From: Paenirhizobium naphthalenivorans
GTDB taxonomy: Bacteria; Pseudomonadota; Alphaproteobacteria; Rhizobiales; Rhizobiaceae
DNA: 64,000 nucleotides
NCBI RefSeq assembly: GCF_007992095.1
Contig: NZ_BJZP01000026.1
Location: 1-64,000 of the forward strand
Direction of reading: 5' to 3'
Shown here: positions 63,872 to 64,000 of the stretch, in pieces
Layout: the number at the start of each line of letters is the position of its first letter
Position numbering within the stretch: position 1 is the stretch's first letter
Position numbers and translations under genes: made by a program
The notes under the pieces: model-generated
What the model was told of the DNA's origin: nothing
Seen by the model: only the letters and a program-made list of their open reading frames with translations
Database searches by the model: none

Positions 63872-64000
63872 ATGAGCAAACCCGTCACCGGAAACAATAC
63901 CTTCAGCTATTTCAAGTGGGCCTTTGTCGTCACGATCGTTGGCTTGGCGCTCGGCGCCGGGCTCGGCTGGCAGGCCACCGGCACAATCGGCGGCATGGCA
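63872..64000 (+). CDS. Membrane protein, start only, possibly DUF475 family (partial, 43 aa)
   Basis: The gene begins at ATG 63872 after a strong GAGGGAGG and runs off the window. The 43 visible residues (starting MSKPVTGNNTFSYFKWAF) contain one hydrophobic segment (about residues 16-37) rich in glycine and alanine. The wording resembles the N-terminus of DUF475 proteins, TerC-like membrane proteins of rhizobia, but so little is visible that other membrane families remain open. Confidence 0.6.
   Translation, partial: MSKPVTGNNTFSYFKWAFVVTIVGLALGAGLGWQATGTIGGMA

Noticed and set aside
63655..63897. 80-residue minus-strand frame near the right edge
   Set aside because: It overlaps the ribosome-binding site and start of the plus-strand gene at 63872 and has no recognisable features.
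1..64000. CRISPR arrays, tRNA/rRNA genes, insertion sequences, att sites or phage genes
   Set aside because: I looked for regularly spaced repeats, transposase motifs, integrases and clover-leaf ends and found none; the region reads as stable chromosome.

Overview
The window is about 62 percent GC, densely coded, and reads as chromosome of a Rhizobiaceae-type alphaproteobacterium (Rhizobium, Agrobacterium, Shinella and relatives). This rests on the predicted proteins: a lone CbiM-type permease behind a cobalamin riboswitch, a GtsABC-like sugar importer, gabTD with a MerR/XRE/cupin regulator, EF-P with EpmA and EpmB, the carrier-protein/amino acid:carrier-protein ligase cluster known from Bradyrhizobium and Agrobacterium, and many LysR regulators. 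I saw no tRNA or rRNA gene, insertion sequence, phage gene or CRISPR array. About 46 protein genes can be supported; the last runs off the right edge.

Layout. 0.4-4.3 kb: two tandem paralogous aldehyde dehydrogenases divergent from an AraC-type regulator that is split by a frameshift. 4.6-7.7 kb: small membrane protein, cobalamin riboswitch plus CbiM-like permease, a purC, and a TetR regulator. 7.9-13.8 kb: tripartite RND efflux pump with palindromes in the TetR-pump gap. 13.9-17.6 kb: GABA catabolism (gabT, gabD) with a divergent three-domain regulator. 17.8-20.6 kb: efp divergent from epmA-epmB, the lysine-modification machinery of EF-P.

20.8-26.6 kb: a tight five-gene operon: carrier protein, acyl-CoA-dehydrogenase-like flavoprotein, amino acid:carrier-protein ligase, DUF1839 protein and a GH2 beta-mannosidase-like protein. 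This is the best candidate for an incompletely described system: a ligase related to seryl-tRNA synthetase should load an amino acid onto a dedicated carrier, and the flavoprotein beside it seems to lack the canonical catalytic glutamate. The product is unknown. purU follows.

27.8-35.3 kb: a three-part fusion (APH-type kinase, degenerate M23-like segment, class III aminotransferase) resembling hydroxylysine kinase fused to phosphohydroxylysine phospho-lyase, then a DUF3307 membrane protein, a LysR regulator, an L-pipecolate oxidase (amaA) and an aminoadipate-semialdehyde dehydrogenase (amaB). The fusion's predicted product is the substrate of amaB. A paralogous LysR sits beside glutaryl-CoA dehydrogenase (gcdH) at 51-53 kb, so two segments of lysine catabolism have sister regulators.

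35.5-64 kb: an APH/P-loop kinase fusion, exbB-exbD-tonB with an operator-like palindrome in its promoter, LysR and ppsA, an ABC sugar importer (gtsABC plus ATPase), a PfkB sugar kinase, an E. coli-like riboflavin synthase, a PAS protein, gcdH and its LysR, a GntR regulator coupled to a CynX/NimT-type MFS exporter, a PAN-domain alpha-2-macroglobulin coupled to pbpC, an OsmC protein, and the start of a membrane protein that may be DUF475.
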